64,000 nucleotides of DNA from Sepioteuthis lessoniana (taxonomy: Eukaryota; Mollusca; Cephalopoda; Myopsida; Loliginidae): the NCBI GenBank assembly GCA_963585895.1, contig OY757904.1, positions 383,571 to 447,570 on the forward strand. The letters run 5' to 3'. The translations under genes and the position numbers were made by a program. Below the pieces are notes generated by a model. That model did not search any database and was not told where the DNA came from. It saw only the letters and a list, made by a program, of their open reading frames with translations. Positions 34,380-46,507 of the stretch are shown one piece after another. Within the stretch, counting starts at the first letter, position 1. The number at the start of each line of letters is the position of its first letter.

Positions 34380-37150
34380 TTTCACTCCTTTCGAGGTTTT
34401 TACATTAGCATCAGCTGGTGGGATTTTGTTGGAGTTTGAGTAGCAGCAAGTTTCCTCAGATCTCTTGGACTTTTCTCATTATTCTGACCGATCTTAGCAT
34501 TGCTGTAATTTGTATAGTCTCGATTATTCCATTGATTTACAATTCTTCCAATACCTTCACAAAAACCTTGGAGACCATTCCAATGTACCAAGTACAATTG
34601 GCATCATGTTCACTCTCATATTACTCAGCTTGTTTAATCATCTGGCAAGATCCAAGAATTTGTAAATCTTTTTGCAGTCTGTTTGCTGGAATGGCAAAAT
34701 CCATTTGACAGCAAGTTCACCTATTTTTGTTAAATACTTTGGTCGTTTGGTCGGGATTAGGTTATCCGTGTGTATCTCAACTTCCCAAAGAATTTTTATG
34801 CGTCTCATTCTATTTCGCCAGATTCTGGTTTGTGATTATACCGTTTGGTAGCATGGTTAGATTTTAATTTTTTGCACAATTCCCTGTGTATTACCTTTCC
34901 CACACAGTTATGCTTTGTCTTGTACTTCTTTTGCGCTAGTTTGCAATATTCACTTATTGTGTGTGTAATCGTTTCGTCTTTGTCACCATATAACATTCAC
35001 TTACTATTTTGTTGCGTATTATCAATCTTCGCTTTGATATAATTGGCCCTTATGGCGTTGTTTTGTGCTGCTATTAAAAGAGATTTTGTTTCTCTCTTAA
35101 AGTTTTCCTTTCGTATCCATGCCAATGTCTTCTCGTATGAAATTTCGCCAGTTTGAAATATGAAATACAGTTGTTTTTCTTCTCATCTCAGTTTCCTAGT
35201 TTTTGTAGTTCTGTTTGTCCTTGTGTTGTCACTGCTAGTACTGGCTGCTGTAATTAGTCTTTCTTTGCTCTTTTTAATATATTCCTTGAGTTCTAGTATT
35301 CATCCAGCCACGTAACCCTTAATGCTGGCGAATCCTCTTCCTTTTCTTTCTTTTCTTAACACATTTTTAAAAATCGTCCCGAGTATTTTACAAGGAGAAC
35401 TAACCAGGTGTTTAGCCCTTTGATGATATTTCTGCTGCAGAGCTTGGTTTTGAAAAGCTTTCTCGTTCTTTTGAACTTCTCTTTTCTTATTTTTTCCCCT
35501 TTTTTCCGCTTATTTGATAGTATCTGTTTTCAATATTCCCAAGTACAAATCATTTTTCTTCTGTCCAAGCGTTTTGATGCTTTCCTGATTTGATAGTTTA
35601 ATTCCTTCCATTGCTTTTCTTTTCCCACTTTTTATTATCAGCATTGCACATTTTTCAATACCAAATTCCATCAGGATCTCCAGTTCTTTTTCATTTTTTT
35701 GCACATACCTTTATGTCATCTATATACATAAGGTGATTAATCTTTCTTTGTGATTTCGTAAATTTGTAGCCTTCTGTGTCTTTCCTAAATATGTAGTTGA
35801 GTGGTATTATTGCTCTAACGAATAGCAGTTGTCTTCCTGAATGATGTTTCCTTGGATGTTTACCTCTGCAAGGATTTGTCCTCCAGCGGTCAGTATCACT
35901 CTTTATTTTTTCATGGCATTCGTGATAAAGTTTATGACTTAGTCGGATATTTTGTATATTTTCAGACACTCTACATCAGAGGACTTTTTGAGGTCACTCC
36001 ATTTCATAGCTACTTTTCCATCTGGTTTTAGCGTTTATGAGGATTTCTGGTCATTCCTTCCTCTTGTTTCCTTGCAGCTTTCTTTCTGTTCTTCCGAAAT
36101 TAGTCTGTGGCATGCAAAGCGAGTAATTGATTTCTTCTCTTATCTACGCAGTCAGGATTTTCCACATCATAGGTAAACAGGTAATCGATTTCTTTTTGCA
36201 GGGATGGTCCCTTTTTGGGGGTCCTTCAGGAACAGGGTAATTTCCCTTCATCATTCATTCGGCTATACTTGCTTCTTGTAAGCATTTACTGAGTTGCTGG
36301 ACCAGTCAGTCGTGGATGGACGGTATTTTTAAAACCAGAATCCATATATGCCATCATGGCCTGGCGTTTTCTTATTTAATATTTTCTTGAACGTTGCTCA
36401 GTGATTCCAGATGAATGTTCACCTCGGGACCCTCTTAAAGTTCTTCTAATTCTATTTCTTTATGTTATCTATCCATTTAGCATTTCAATTATTTCCTTTT
36501 CCATAGTTTATTCCAACGATGTCTTGTTTCTTTTGCATCCGCTTGTTGATTTGTTCTTGTGTATTCTTAACCAACTTGCCGGTAGAATTTTCTTTTGTTA
36601 TTTTGAAAGGACTTGTTTTACTTGAATTGATCGACCCTGTACCAGTACCTTTTGAGCCTCCATTATTTCTCCAATATCTTATGATTTATTTTTCAACCTG
36701 GGTTGTCAGACTTGTCTGCAGTTGTCTTTTTAGAGTCCTTTCATTCCATTGGGCCTCTGTGTATTTTACCATCTCCTTAGGAGTTTTGCTTGTCACAGTT
36801 TTTTTTATTTGTCCTTCTGGTCTCATTTCCCAACTATATTTTGTATCTATGTTCAGATTCCTATACCCTCTTTGAGGATGATTTCTTTTAAAATAACATC
36901 AGATTACATCTTTGTTGTTTGCTCTAATCCATTTCTCCTTTAGTGCTTCTTAGATGCATTGTGTGTATACCAGAAATCAGAACAGCCAACATTTACAAGA
37001 CGCCGAATAGGTTCTCCACATTGTCTATCAAAAGAGAACCTGCCGATTATGACACTCAGAACTGTCATCTCTGTCCCACGTTGTTTTATATTTATCATTT
37101 TTAATGGGTTGTATACTGTGGCTACACCAGACAAAGAAGTTGATTATTGT
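34380..37150 (-). mobile_element. LINE with restriction-like endonuclease, copy A (decayed)
   Basis: A minus-strand non-LTR retrotransposon in which the reverse transcriptase comes before a C-terminal restriction-like endonuclease, as in R2/R4-type elements. In order: an upstream region near 36,400-37,100; YxDD-type HLMYIDDIKVCAKK at 35,735-35,691; EFGIEKCAMLIIKSGKRK near 35,665-35,610; a zinc-ribbon-like GDKDETITHTISEYCKLAQK near 34,990-34,930; and an RPK...PF region near 34,770-34,680 where RPD is expected. The 3' end is near 34,380. Stops and frame changes are frequent. Copies B and C to the right are the same family. Confidence 0.7.
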
Positions 37151-37254
37151 TTGCATTCCTGACACAGATGTGACCTGGAACTTGTCTAAGATAGAGGATA
37201 CTTCAGTGGGTCAGAAAAAAATTAAAGGAAATATTTGAAGTTACCTACGTTTTT

Positions 37255-37845
37255 TAATTTCCTAAGTTTTAACTTAGTTTTAGTTAAGCACTCTCATTTT
37301 AGTAATCAAATAGCATTTTTATGGAACACAGATTGTAAAGATTCTCTCACACGGTATTAAACCCAATTAAAAATTTCTGGAATATTCCAGAAGATTTTTT
37401 AATGTTAATATTTTAATGTTTTTTGTGAACGCCATTTTTAAAAAGTAAAGTATTTAGTCTGTACAAAAAAAAAAAATTGGGAATAAAAAGCTATTTTGCT
37501 TACCATTAACTCCAATTAACATCCAGGATTAGAGTTACGCACCGTCATTTCAGAAATCAAATCGAATTTTTATGAAACACTGATCGTGCATATTCTTTCG
37601 GGTATCTGTTAATGACATTGAATATATACATCGCGTCGGTGTGGCCACACAAAGTCGACCTGTTTAATCTATTCATCCCCACAACTCGAGAAATTTCGAA
37701 AAGATTCCGACAAACACAAGCGAAGGCCATTTTTCGTTTTTAAAGTAAAGCATTTACACTGTACATAAAAAAACCCTAAAAAGAATTTCGTTAACCATTA
37801 ACTTTAATTAGCATTAGAAATAAGAATCAGGTATTGTCATTTCAG
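37255..37845. repeat. diverged tandem repeat, about two units of 290 bp
   Basis: Two units share AATCAAAT(A/C)G(C/A)ATTTTTATG, GCCATTTTT, a TAAAGTA(A)AG block, CTGTACA followed by an A run, and CCATTAACT(C/T)(C/T)AATTA. The first runs about 37,290-37,556 and the second about 37,557-37,845. A partial unit precedes them near 37,225. Confidence 0.6.
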
Positions 37846-37859
37846 TATTATTATTTTAC

Positions 37860-38460
37860 TCTTGAGAGTTTTTCACACTAGCGTTAGCTGATGGTTTCTT
37901 ATTGGTGATTGAGTGACAGCAAGTCTCCTCAAGTCTCCAGGAGTCTTCTCAGTATTCTGTCTGAGCTTAATAATACTGTGATCTTGATGATCTCCACTCG
38001 TCCTCTTATTTCCAAGCCCTCCAGTCCCTTTTGCAACATTTGGGGATCGTTCCAAGTGAACCAATTACATTTGGTATCACAATTACCTTTATGTTCCATT
38101 GTTTTTTTTAAATCTCTAGTAAGGTCTTTGTACTCATCTCTCTTTTCACTTTCTTTCAGTTTTATTCTGTGGTCTGCCGAAACGGCAAAGTCAACTTTTT
38201 TGTTGACTATCACAAGGTCTGGTCGTCTGGCCGAGATTAGATGATCCGTTTGTATGTCAAAATCCCAGAAAGTTTGTGCGTCTCATTTTCCGGGACAAAT
38301 TCCGGGTTGTGTATATACCACTTGTTCGTATTGTCAAACTTAAACTTCTTGCACAATTCCGTGTGGATCACCTTTCCCACTCAGTCGTGTCTTGTCTTAT
38401 ACTCTTTTTGCGCTAATTTGCTACATTCACTTATTATATGATTGATTGTTTCGTCTCTAA
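37860..38460 (-). pseudogene. LINE restriction-like endonuclease, copy B fragment
   Basis: The C-terminal end of the same LINE family as copy A, with better-preserved sequence. The frame at 38,213-37,929 reads VNKKVDFAVSADHRIKLKES then EKRDEYKDLTRDLKK, and ends in LLSSDRILRRLLET. VDFAVSADHR corresponds to the nuclease block with a catalytic Asp. The upstream zinc-ribbon part is near 38,455-38,400. It may be a 5'-truncated insertion, which is usual for LINEs. Confidence 0.7.
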
Positions 38461-38589
38461 AATTCAAAGCTGAATTCTGATGAACGAAAGGTCGCAGACC
38501 CGAGCACCACAAAACAAATGTTAACATAAGTAGTAAAAATAAAAGTAGAATTAATCAAGAAAATTATGATTGAATAAAAAACTACTTTC

Positions 38590-39490
38590 CTTTCCCTCAG
38601 GAACCAAATCTAGAAAAAACCCAAGTTAGAAACCGAAAAGGTAAACAAATTATTACCACATATCCCCATGGGCAACGTAACTGAACTAAACGAGATAATT
38701 TACGCGCGAACGAAATTTGTGATAGAATCAATGTTCCCCAAAGGAATCCGAAAAGAAACGCAAAACCTGGATGGGAAATTAAACTGGAAGGACAGGTAAA
38801 GAAAGTGCGACAACAAGCGAAAGTGCCAAGGAAGAGAAAACACAAAGGGATATGCTGGTATGATAAGACCAAAACAAAATAGATGAGAAGGTTGACAATG
38901 TGACTTGAGGAAATAAATCCAAAGATATTAGCGAAAAAAGAAACACTCAAAAGATATCGAGACAGGACCAAGCAAAAGAAATAACACTGGACATTCCAAA
39001 ATAACAAAAAAAAAAAAATGCTAACAAGTCGGTGAAGAATGCACGAGGACAAAGTAGTAACGAGATGCAAAGGAAGCAAAACAATTTGATGTCAAATATG
39101 GGAACACAAAGAATCTATCATAAAGACCGAGTGGATATGTAACATAGAAAAAGAATTACAAAGACTAGTAGAATGCCCTGAGGCAAAAATACAACTAGAA
39201 TTGCTCAGAGCAACATTCAAGAAAGTACAGAATTGGATAACGCCAGGCCATGATGGCATACATGGATTTTGGTTTAAAAAATTCACGTCTATCCATGACA
39301 GACTGGCTCTTGAACTGAGTAGATACCAAGAAGAAGCAAAAATACGCGAATGAATGACCAAGGGGAAAAATACAGTGATCCAACACTCCCTTCGAACATT
39401 CCCTAGCAATTATAGACCGATAGTTTGTCTACCTATGATGTGAAAAATCCTAACAGTACAGATTAGGTAGGAGATCTATTACTCGCGAAT
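38590..39490 (+). pseudogene. LINE 5' part, copy C fragment (plus strand)
   Basis: Plus-strand translation in shifting frames gives GNVTELNEIIYARTKFVIES near 38,660, a basic middle section, then KVQNWITPGHDGIHGFWFKK near 39,225 and NYRPIVCLPMM near 39,405. These are the segment before, and the first blocks of, the reverse transcriptase of the same LINE family as copies A and B. It stops at about 39,480, before the catalytic motifs. Its orientation is opposite to A and B. Confidence 0.65.
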
Positions 39491-39639
39491 AAAATTTTTC
39501 TACTGAGTTTTTTCTTTTATTTGAAGCAATGAGTAGTCGTCAGTTTAGTATATAGCCATCGTTTTGAACAGTCCATTGCTACATTCGTATTGGTGTTTTG
39601 ATACATTTAATTTCAATTTTCAACGAAAAACCCTAACCA

Positions 39640-40214
39640 TACGTCGCAACCTACAATAAGAACAACTCTAAACTATTCACAGAAATAAAGAATCTTGAAG
39701 AATTTAAAAACTTGGAAAAAATTAAAGAAATACTAGATACAACAAATGTTATCAAAAGCCAGAGACAACCCAAAAATCTTTTAAAAAATATTCACCTCTT
39801 CTATCTTCGGGGAACATAAAACGCGTGGAGTCACAAAATATAAGAATATAAGATGACGAGTGTGTAACATGATTATAGAAGGAAAATCGTATACATTCGA
39901 AAATCCCAAAACAAAATTCATAATGAATAGAAATTTAAGCTGCAATTCAAAAAACGAAGTCTATATAATCCAATGTAAAAATGTAAAGAAGTATACACTG
40001 GATTGACGCAAGCTCTTAATACCAGAATATCACTACACAAAAGCACAATTAGATTATCAGAAAATAGAAATTAAATGTATCTAAACATCTATACGAATGT
40101 AGCAATGGAGCGTTCAAAACAATGTCTATATATCAAACTGACGACTACATATTACTTTGAATAAAAGAAAAAAACTTCATAGGAAAATTTAAGCCTATAT
40201 TAAATAGAACTTAC

Positions 40215-40253
<39 letters not shown>

Positions 40254-40260
40254 GAAAAAA
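39640..40260 (+). mobile_element. Penelope-like element 3' part (copy 3, plus strand)
   Basis: The plus strand encodes, with frame breaks, VIKSQRQPKNLLKNIH near 39,750, a Cys-poor linker, KIVYIRKSQNKIHNE near 39,885, a VYIIQC-type block near 39,960, TQALNTRISLHKSTIRLSEN near 40,005-40,065 and CNGAFKT-like sequence near 40,105. This is the C-terminal GIY-YIG endonuclease region of a Penelope-like element of a different subtype from copy 1. YIG is changed to YTG. It ends in a CA microsatellite at 40,216-40,250. Confidence 0.65.
40216..40250. repeat. CA microsatellite
   Basis: A run of CA dinucleotides immediately after the Penelope-like coding remnant. Confidence 0.95.
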
Positions 40261-40727
40261 AGTAAAAGTAATTGTCAGTTGAATTCAAAATTTTACGCAC
40301 TCACACAATAACCCAGAGAAAACTACTTAAAATTCTAAGGCATATGAACAATATAAAAAGACACACACACACGCATACACACAAACACACGATTAGAAAA
40401 AATGAAAGGCAGTAAAAATTCAAAACTCAATAACAATCAACAGAATTGAATTATACACTTACAGAGAAGAACTCTACTAACACACATGCACTCATACACG
40501 CACATATACACACAATGTCTCTGAGGGAAACAGCCAATAAACTTTATGGCAAATCAAGCATCAAAGGCTAATTAAGAAAAAAGTTCACCCAAAAAAAACA
40601 CAGAACATACCCTTGGAAAAGATAAAAGAAAAGAAAAGGAAAAAGAGAAAAAGAGAAAGAGAGAAGCATCAAATGCAGAAAATCTATTAACATCACCGTC
40701 TCGCTTTGGACCAACAAAAAAAAATCG

Positions 40728-40762
<35 letters not shown>

Positions 40763-41140
40763 ATTCATGGAATCTAGACTGCGATCCCTGTGTTTCATGT
40801 AGTTTTTTTTACAAAACAACTATCATCAGGCAATTAAGAAAATGAAATGAATCGAAAATCGAAAAAATGCATTAAAAAAAACGTTGAGATTTTGTATGAT
40901 TCTTTACGTGTGGTTGTAAGTGTGTGAGTGCGTGTGGGTGTGTGCGTATGCGTGTTATAGTTGCATATTAATGTGTGTTTGTATGAGTTTAAGTTAAGCT
41001 ACAAACGCAACGCGTTGTAAAACCGAAAGTAAATTCGTAGGCGTATCTTAATTTTTCGTTATATTATTTTATTTCTGTATGTATAGGTGACTATAGCTAA
41101 GGAACAAAACATCATCATTGCATGTTATTACCTTATTATC
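40260..41140. other. noncoding stretch with TA microsatellite
   Basis: Contains scattered CA-rich segments and a TA run at 40,727-40,759. A hammerhead-like core on the minus strand at 40,777-40,829 is discussed as a finding. Confidence 0.5.
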
Positions 41141-41143
41141 AAT

Positions 41144-41144
41144 T

Positions 41145-41178
<34 letters not shown>
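41144..41178. repeat. TC/TA compound microsatellite
   Basis: A TC run followed by a TA run, bordering the Penelope-type terminal repeat on the right. Confidence 0.95.
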
Positions 41179-41345
41179 AAGAAAAATTGATGACAATGTA
41201 ATCCAAGTGGAAGGAGAGATTTATTGAGAAGTCGATACTATAGCGTTTCTGTTCTACTGAACCATCATCAGGAACCATGAGGGGTGATATTAGCGATATT
41301 AAATCAACGATGGATGTTTAAAAATGCAAAATACAAAAACCTTGG
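41179..41345 (-). repeat. Penelope-type terminal repeat, minus copy
   Basis: The reverse complement matches 49,680-49,850 for about 165 bp. It includes TTTTTGTATTTTGCATTTTT, AACATCCATCGTTGA, the hammerhead-like core and TCTCAATAAATC. It ends in a TA microsatellite in both copies. No coding sequence remains next to it. Confidence 0.75.
41229..41276 (-). ncRNA. hammerhead ribozyme-like motif, copy 1
   Basis: On the minus strand: CTGATGA, then a hairpin GTTC-AGTA-GAAC, then GAAACGC-TATA-GTATC with the cleavage triplet AUC. Core order CUGAUGA...GAAA...NUH is as in hammerheads. Stem III has one mismatch and stem I is weaker than in the copy at 49,740. Confidence 0.5.
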
Positions 41346-42940
41346 TGAAAATTTGTATAGCAAGAAAAAGTTGGCTTTATTCCCTTATTTTTACAATAAG
41401 GAAGGCACAAGGCCTTGAAGTTTTGAGGGAGAGGGGAAGGGAGCGGCGGTCATGCTGTTTCTATATATACTAAGGGAACCTAGCTAACCACATTCGCCGA
41501 CCCAATCAACAGTACAATATATAGACAATCATACATCACCATTCGCGCTGCAAGCACCAAAATACCATATTTGCTCTGTGAAAAGACCTACTTAAAACCT
41601 CGAATATAATGTATGATTTTATTTATTATTGATGATTTATTTACAAAAGATGTTATATGATGGGGATGGAAGAAAAGCCCTGAAATACAAAAACGAAGAA
41701 AAGGAAAAAATCCCCCGTTTGGCTACCCTCCCATCTCCCCGTCGACAAAATGGACTGTTTTCCGGTGCCCGAAAACAAGGAAAACAAGCCGGACATACCC
41801 TAAGTGGGAGAGGGTTCCTACTCTAATGGGTCAAAATAAAAGTCAGGGTTGGGTGCGGTATGGGCAGTTAATAGCAGATTATATGATTTTTATACACATG
41901 AAATTCCAAGATCTTCAACAAAAGCAGGCTGGAGTAAGGCTTGAGGTATAAAAACAATAGGGAGAGGGAAGATCTTGGAGACTAACAACTAGATGACGGG
42001 GACAATGACACACAACATACTGCTAACTAGGTTTCAAGGCGGGAAAAACACCTTTGCCTACTTACTCGGCATGGGGTCCCGAACAGTGGCGACTCGAGCC
42101 TATTTTTGCTACTCGTGCCCCCCTCTATCAACTTGAGTTCCCAACCCGTGGTCCGTGGTCCCAAAGTAAGTCATCATAGTTGCTATTGCGTGATTCTCCA
42201 TTGTATAGCACAGATTGACTAACGTACCTTGCATGGTGTTTTTTTTTGTAAACAGTCAAGATACTATATAATTTGTAGTCTTGTTAATACAGTAGATAAG
42301 ATAATTTTTTTCCTTTCAAAAGTATAGAAGAAAAGAGATGTTCATTACTATGACGAGAAAAATACGTTTATTAGAATAAAGAAATTGATGACAAAGATTA
42401 TTTGCTGAAAATGTATTCAAATAAACAAATTTTAGTTACAGAATGTAATATATGCAACATTCATTAAAAAAATAGAGATCTGTTAGTGAAAAAACGAATT
42501 AAAACACGCCGTTTAACCAACATTTACCATAGCGATGATGATGACGTCGGCGACGGCTATAATCTGCTATCCACCCTCTCTCTTTCTCTCTCTCTCTCTC
42601 GGTCCCTCTCCCTCTTCCCAAGACAGCTGTCAGCAGTCACATTGTGCTAATTTTTTGAGCACGGTATTTTGAGTTGTTTTTGCTATTGGCTACAGCCAAA
42701 AGCGGATTTCTCTAACATTACTCTTATTATAAGGGTCTTGTGCTTGGCACGGATTACGCGTGTTCAACATTATAGCCGATTTTATGGGATGTTCAATGGA
42801 TCTGACGGTGGCCGGACAAAGACTATCCGTTCAAAACAGCATCGTTGTATTATTCCCAGATATATTTATGAACTTTTGGCTACTTAGTTATCGAAACTTG
42901 AATAGATACGTAATTTAATTGAGATCAGACTAAGTATGTT
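41346..42940. other. noncoding stretch, nothing firm recognised
   Basis: Contains an AAGGCACAAGGCCTTGAAG segment at 41,401-41,420 followed by a G-rich run, and a TC microsatellite at 42,575-42,600. Open frames at 41,629 and 42,669 have no recognisable motif. Confidence 0.5.
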
Positions 42941-42949
42941 TGCTTGAAA

Positions 42950-43324
42950 TTAATGGATGATTTTTAATTCATTTTGAATAACATTGACCGAGTTATTGGT
43001 CGTGCCGGGCACGAGTAGCACTAGTCCCATCTCCGCCCCTGATCCCGAAGGACCCGTACTGTAGACGCCATGGGCAGGAAGAGGAGGGAAGGATGACTCC
43101 AACATTGCCCCCTTTCGTACGATCAGACTCGCTGCATTCACCCACCTTTTGTCGAATGTTATACGATCCAAGCGTTTTCTATCGCATCTGATTTTGACCC
43201 AAAGCTGATGCCTAAAATACAAAACCAGATAACGATGAGAAAAGTCTGCATCGTTATACAATCCCTTCTTTCGCGTCGTCCAAATCACCATTCGAGTTAA
43301 AGCTAGGATCGCGAGAAACACCAC
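42950..43324 (-). pseudogene. L1-Tx1 ORF2 C-terminal tail
   Basis: A 124-codon frame continuing ORF2 after a stop near 43,365. It contains VVFLAILALTRMVIWTTRKK, FSHRYLVLYFRHQLWVKIRC and RWVNAASLIVRKGAMLESSF, the conserved tail after the zinc-binding block in this element group. It ends ELKIIH with a stop at 42,950. The function of the tail is unknown. Confidence 0.7.
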
Positions 43325-43366
43325 ATGCTTCTCACTCTGAAACAGAGGTAAAACGTTGTCTACAAC

Positions 43367-45893
43367 TTAACCAACGTCGAGCAGCACGAGCAGCTTGGGT
43401 TCGATGCGAGCCGTCCACTCCCCGACGTGATCCCAGAACGGGCGAACTCGCTCGCAGTAGTAGAAGGCGTGCTCAGCCGTTTCTTCTAAACCACTGCCGC
43501 AGCGAGCACAATCGAGAATTTCTGCCAGGTCCGCTTTGAAGTTCAAGCCGCGAAGGGGCAACGCGTTCCGTGCAAGTCGCCAGGTGAGCAAGAACTCGGA
43601 GTTGTTCAAGAAGCTCGATCTCGGCGCCCAATTCCACTGGGAGCGGATCTCCTCTGCCGTCCAGCCATGCCGCTCGCTAAGAGTGTCTGAAGCGGAACCC
43701 ACCACTTGCTCCCGATATAGCTCTTTTTGAGGCCGTGAAAGGTCACTGGGCCCAGGAAGGTTACGAAGGGCCGATCAGCACTTGTGAACAAACGCTGTTT
43801 CGCCCATCGGCTTACGTCTACCTTCAGCCTTTGGGTCTGACTTGAGGCGAGGAAAAGTCCGACTCTCATTTCGTCTCCACACCGCGTCCCCCGTCAAGGA
43901 TCGGCCCAAGTATGCGAGTCTTTCAGCGAGCCAGTGGTTTTCTAGATAAGGCATACCCAGACCCCCGTTGTGCGTACGTTGGATGCAGACCTGTTCATGG
44001 ACCATCGGCCTTTGGCCTCCCCAAAGCAATCTGGAGAGGGATCGTTGAAGCGCCAGTCGATGTGCTTTAGGCAGAGGAAGTACAGCCAATCGGTAAAGGA
44101 TCAAGGAGAAGACGTACCCAGCGCATGCCTCTGCCCTGCCCTCTAAGAACAACCTCCTTAAAAGCAAGGTTCCCACCTGAGTATTCACCTTAACTTGTAC
44201 TTCCGACCAATTTCGCTTCAGTTGAAGGTCGGGCCCGAACCACACCCCGAGGATGCGGACGGGTCCGTCACTCCAGCGGAAGGGCCTTGGAAGGGTATCG
44301 CAACCCTTCCAAGCACCGAGCCACAAATCTTCGCTTTTGTCAAAGTTAACCTTGGCTCCTGCAATCTGCTTGTACTCACCATTGGCCTTCTTCACAGTCT
44401 CTCTATCCTGGCGGCGGGATACGAAAACTGTGATATCATCAGCGAACGCGGAAACCCTTGCCGTAAGAGGGCCAGCAAAAGGGACACCGTGCAGGGCCGA
44501 ATTTGCCCCCTCATCCCTAAGCCTACGAAGCAGGGGCTCCAAAGCGAGGACATAGAGAAGAGGTGACAGGGGGCAGCCCAGCCGGACCGAAAGCTCGATC
44601 GCAAACGCCCCCGAACGTCTTCCGTTCACCTGCACCACTGCCTGAGGGTTATGGTACATCACTCCAATCCGTTCGCGGAATTCCAGTTGGAATCCGGCAG
44701 TTTCCAAAACAGTCCACAAAAACCGATGGTCAACCCTATCGAAGGCCTTGGACTGATCTAAACTGATCAGCACGGCTTCCGTGCAGTCTTTTATCCCTTC
44801 TAGGACCTCACGAATCAAGTGCAGATTGTCTTGGATCGATCTTCCCTTCACAGCGAAGGTTTGCTCGGGGCCGATCAGATTGCTCACAACAACCTGTTAA
44901 CGATTCGCTAAGACCCTGGCCAAAATCTTTAACTCTGTGTTAAGCAGAGTTATGTGCCTGTAGTCATCTAATCCCTCCCAAACATGCCTGTCACCTTTCT
45001 TCAGCAATGTGATCACGCTCTTGTTAACGCTACCAGGGATGACTCCCTGGGCGAACATATGGTGGAACATATCCGTCAGAATAGGCACAAACATGTGCGG
45101 TAGCCTCAAGTAAACTTCGTAGGGTAAACCATCTAGTCCAGGCGACTTGTTGAGGCCGACCTACTTCAACGCATCACGGACTTCGCATTCAGTAATCACA
45201 CCCTCGCAGCTAACCAAGGCGGGGAAAGTCGGCAAGATAGCTGCGAAACTCTTGAAGCGAGAGATCAGGACAGCGGGCAAAGCGATCAGGAAAGTGCGCC
45301 CGGAAGGCACCACGTATGTCGCGATTCGTTCTCAGCACGCACCCATCCAGAGACTTGACAGAATCGATATACCAATCAAGAAATCTTCGCAATTCTTCCT
45401 CACGCGCAGACGCGTTGGATTTCACAGCTTTGTTGAGAACTCTTTTTAACCTAGATCTAACTACGAATCTCTTGTAGCGCTCACTAGTCTCACGCTCAAG
45501 GTCCCTCCTTGCTAGTTCTACAGTTAGGGAGTCCCCCCGAGCCACCGCCCGGGAAAGTCTATCTTCTATAGATTTCGCCTCCCTGGTCTTATCTAAGTTG
45601 AGCTATCGACTGTACTTGGTGGCGAAATCTCTAATCCTATGTTTAAGAGAAACCCACCACCTATTTCCGGTAACCGCCCCCACTAACGCCCACTTAATTA
45701 GGGATTCCAGCCGGTCCCGGAAATCCCGTATCTCCAGTAAGGAGGTATTGAACTTCCAGGAGCCCGCCAGGCTAGGCCTATTAGCCAACCGCAGGCTGAC
45801 CTTAACAAGTTTATGGTCAGTCCACGTTATCAAGTGGAACGTGGGACAATTAACGAAATCGCTATCAGCTCTTCTAACTAACACTCTGTCCAA
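43367..45893 (-). pseudogene. L1-Tx1 ORF2 reverse transcriptase and C-terminus
   Basis: Copies element RNA at the nicked target. Pieces in order: 45,893-45,603 (end of endonuclease), 45,545-45,210 (linker), 45,109-44,897 (GVIPGSVNKSVITLLKKGDR and DDYRHITLLNTELKILA), then a 370-codon frame 44,887-43,775 with LDQSKAFDRVDHRF (motif A, residues 43-56), RLGCPLSPLLYVLALEPLL (102-120) and AFADDITVFV (147-156, catalytic FADD). After a frame change near 43,800 the piece 43,869-43,367 ends with CARCGSGLEETAEHAFYYC, the C-terminal zinc-binding block. A stop precedes the tail. The catalytic core itself is undamaged. Confidence 0.85.
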
Positions 45894-45901
45894 GTAGGAA
45901 C

Positions 45902-46502
45902 CTACTTGGCAGAGGGTGAGCTATCTAGCCACGTCCACATCTCCTTCCCTGGGTCATCCAGACGAAACCTGTCGACCAAGTCGTGGCGAGCCACAAAGCC
46001 GACAAGGCTGCTTTCACACCTTCCCAACCCACTCGCTCTCCACCCGACCTTATTTATCTTGAGATGAGGGATCGCATTCCAATCATGCATTAAGACTAGC
46101 CACTTCGAATCGCCCAGGAACGGCACAAACCGATAAAAATAGGAAACCCTCTCCGCAGCAATATTGGGCGCATAAACCACAACCAGCCGGAACTGGAAAC
46201 TTTTAACGGCAACATCGGCCTCAACCAGTCGGCCTCCGTCACCTGCAAAAACATCGTTAACATCAGCATCAAGGCTGCGTCCAACTAGCAAAGAGACCCC
46301 AACGCTGGTGCGGCTGCCGTATGCTGAGAAAACGTGAAAGTCGTTCTCCAGCACCCGACAGTTCGCAGCGCAAATGAAGTGAGTCTCCTGCACTGCAGCG
46401 ATAACCTTCTGAGATTCTTGAGTTCAGCAAGCGCGCACATTTGCTTGAATCCCCCAGTCCCCTCACATTCAAAGTGGCAAGGTTTAAAGTCATCAGACCC
46501 AC
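45902..46502 (-). pseudogene. L1-Tx1 ORF2 APE-type endonuclease
   Basis: The N-terminal nuclease of ORF2, which nicks target DNA to prime reverse transcription. The first frame (46,502-46,269) gives LNLATLNVRGLGDSSKCARL, with the Asn of the first conserved block. The next (46,393-45,902) gives MQETHFICAANCRVLENDFH, with the catalytic Glu, then VVVYAPN and LVLMHDWNAI, where Gly-Asp is changed to His-Asp. A frame change near 46,400 joins the two. The SDH block continues at 45,893-45,603 as ITWTDHKLVKVSL. Confidence 0.8.
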
Positions 46503-46507
46503 TTACC

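Noticed and set aside
45147-45449. 100-codon plus-strand frame in the L1-Tx1 region
   Set aside because: Antisense to ORF2 and without any motif of its own.
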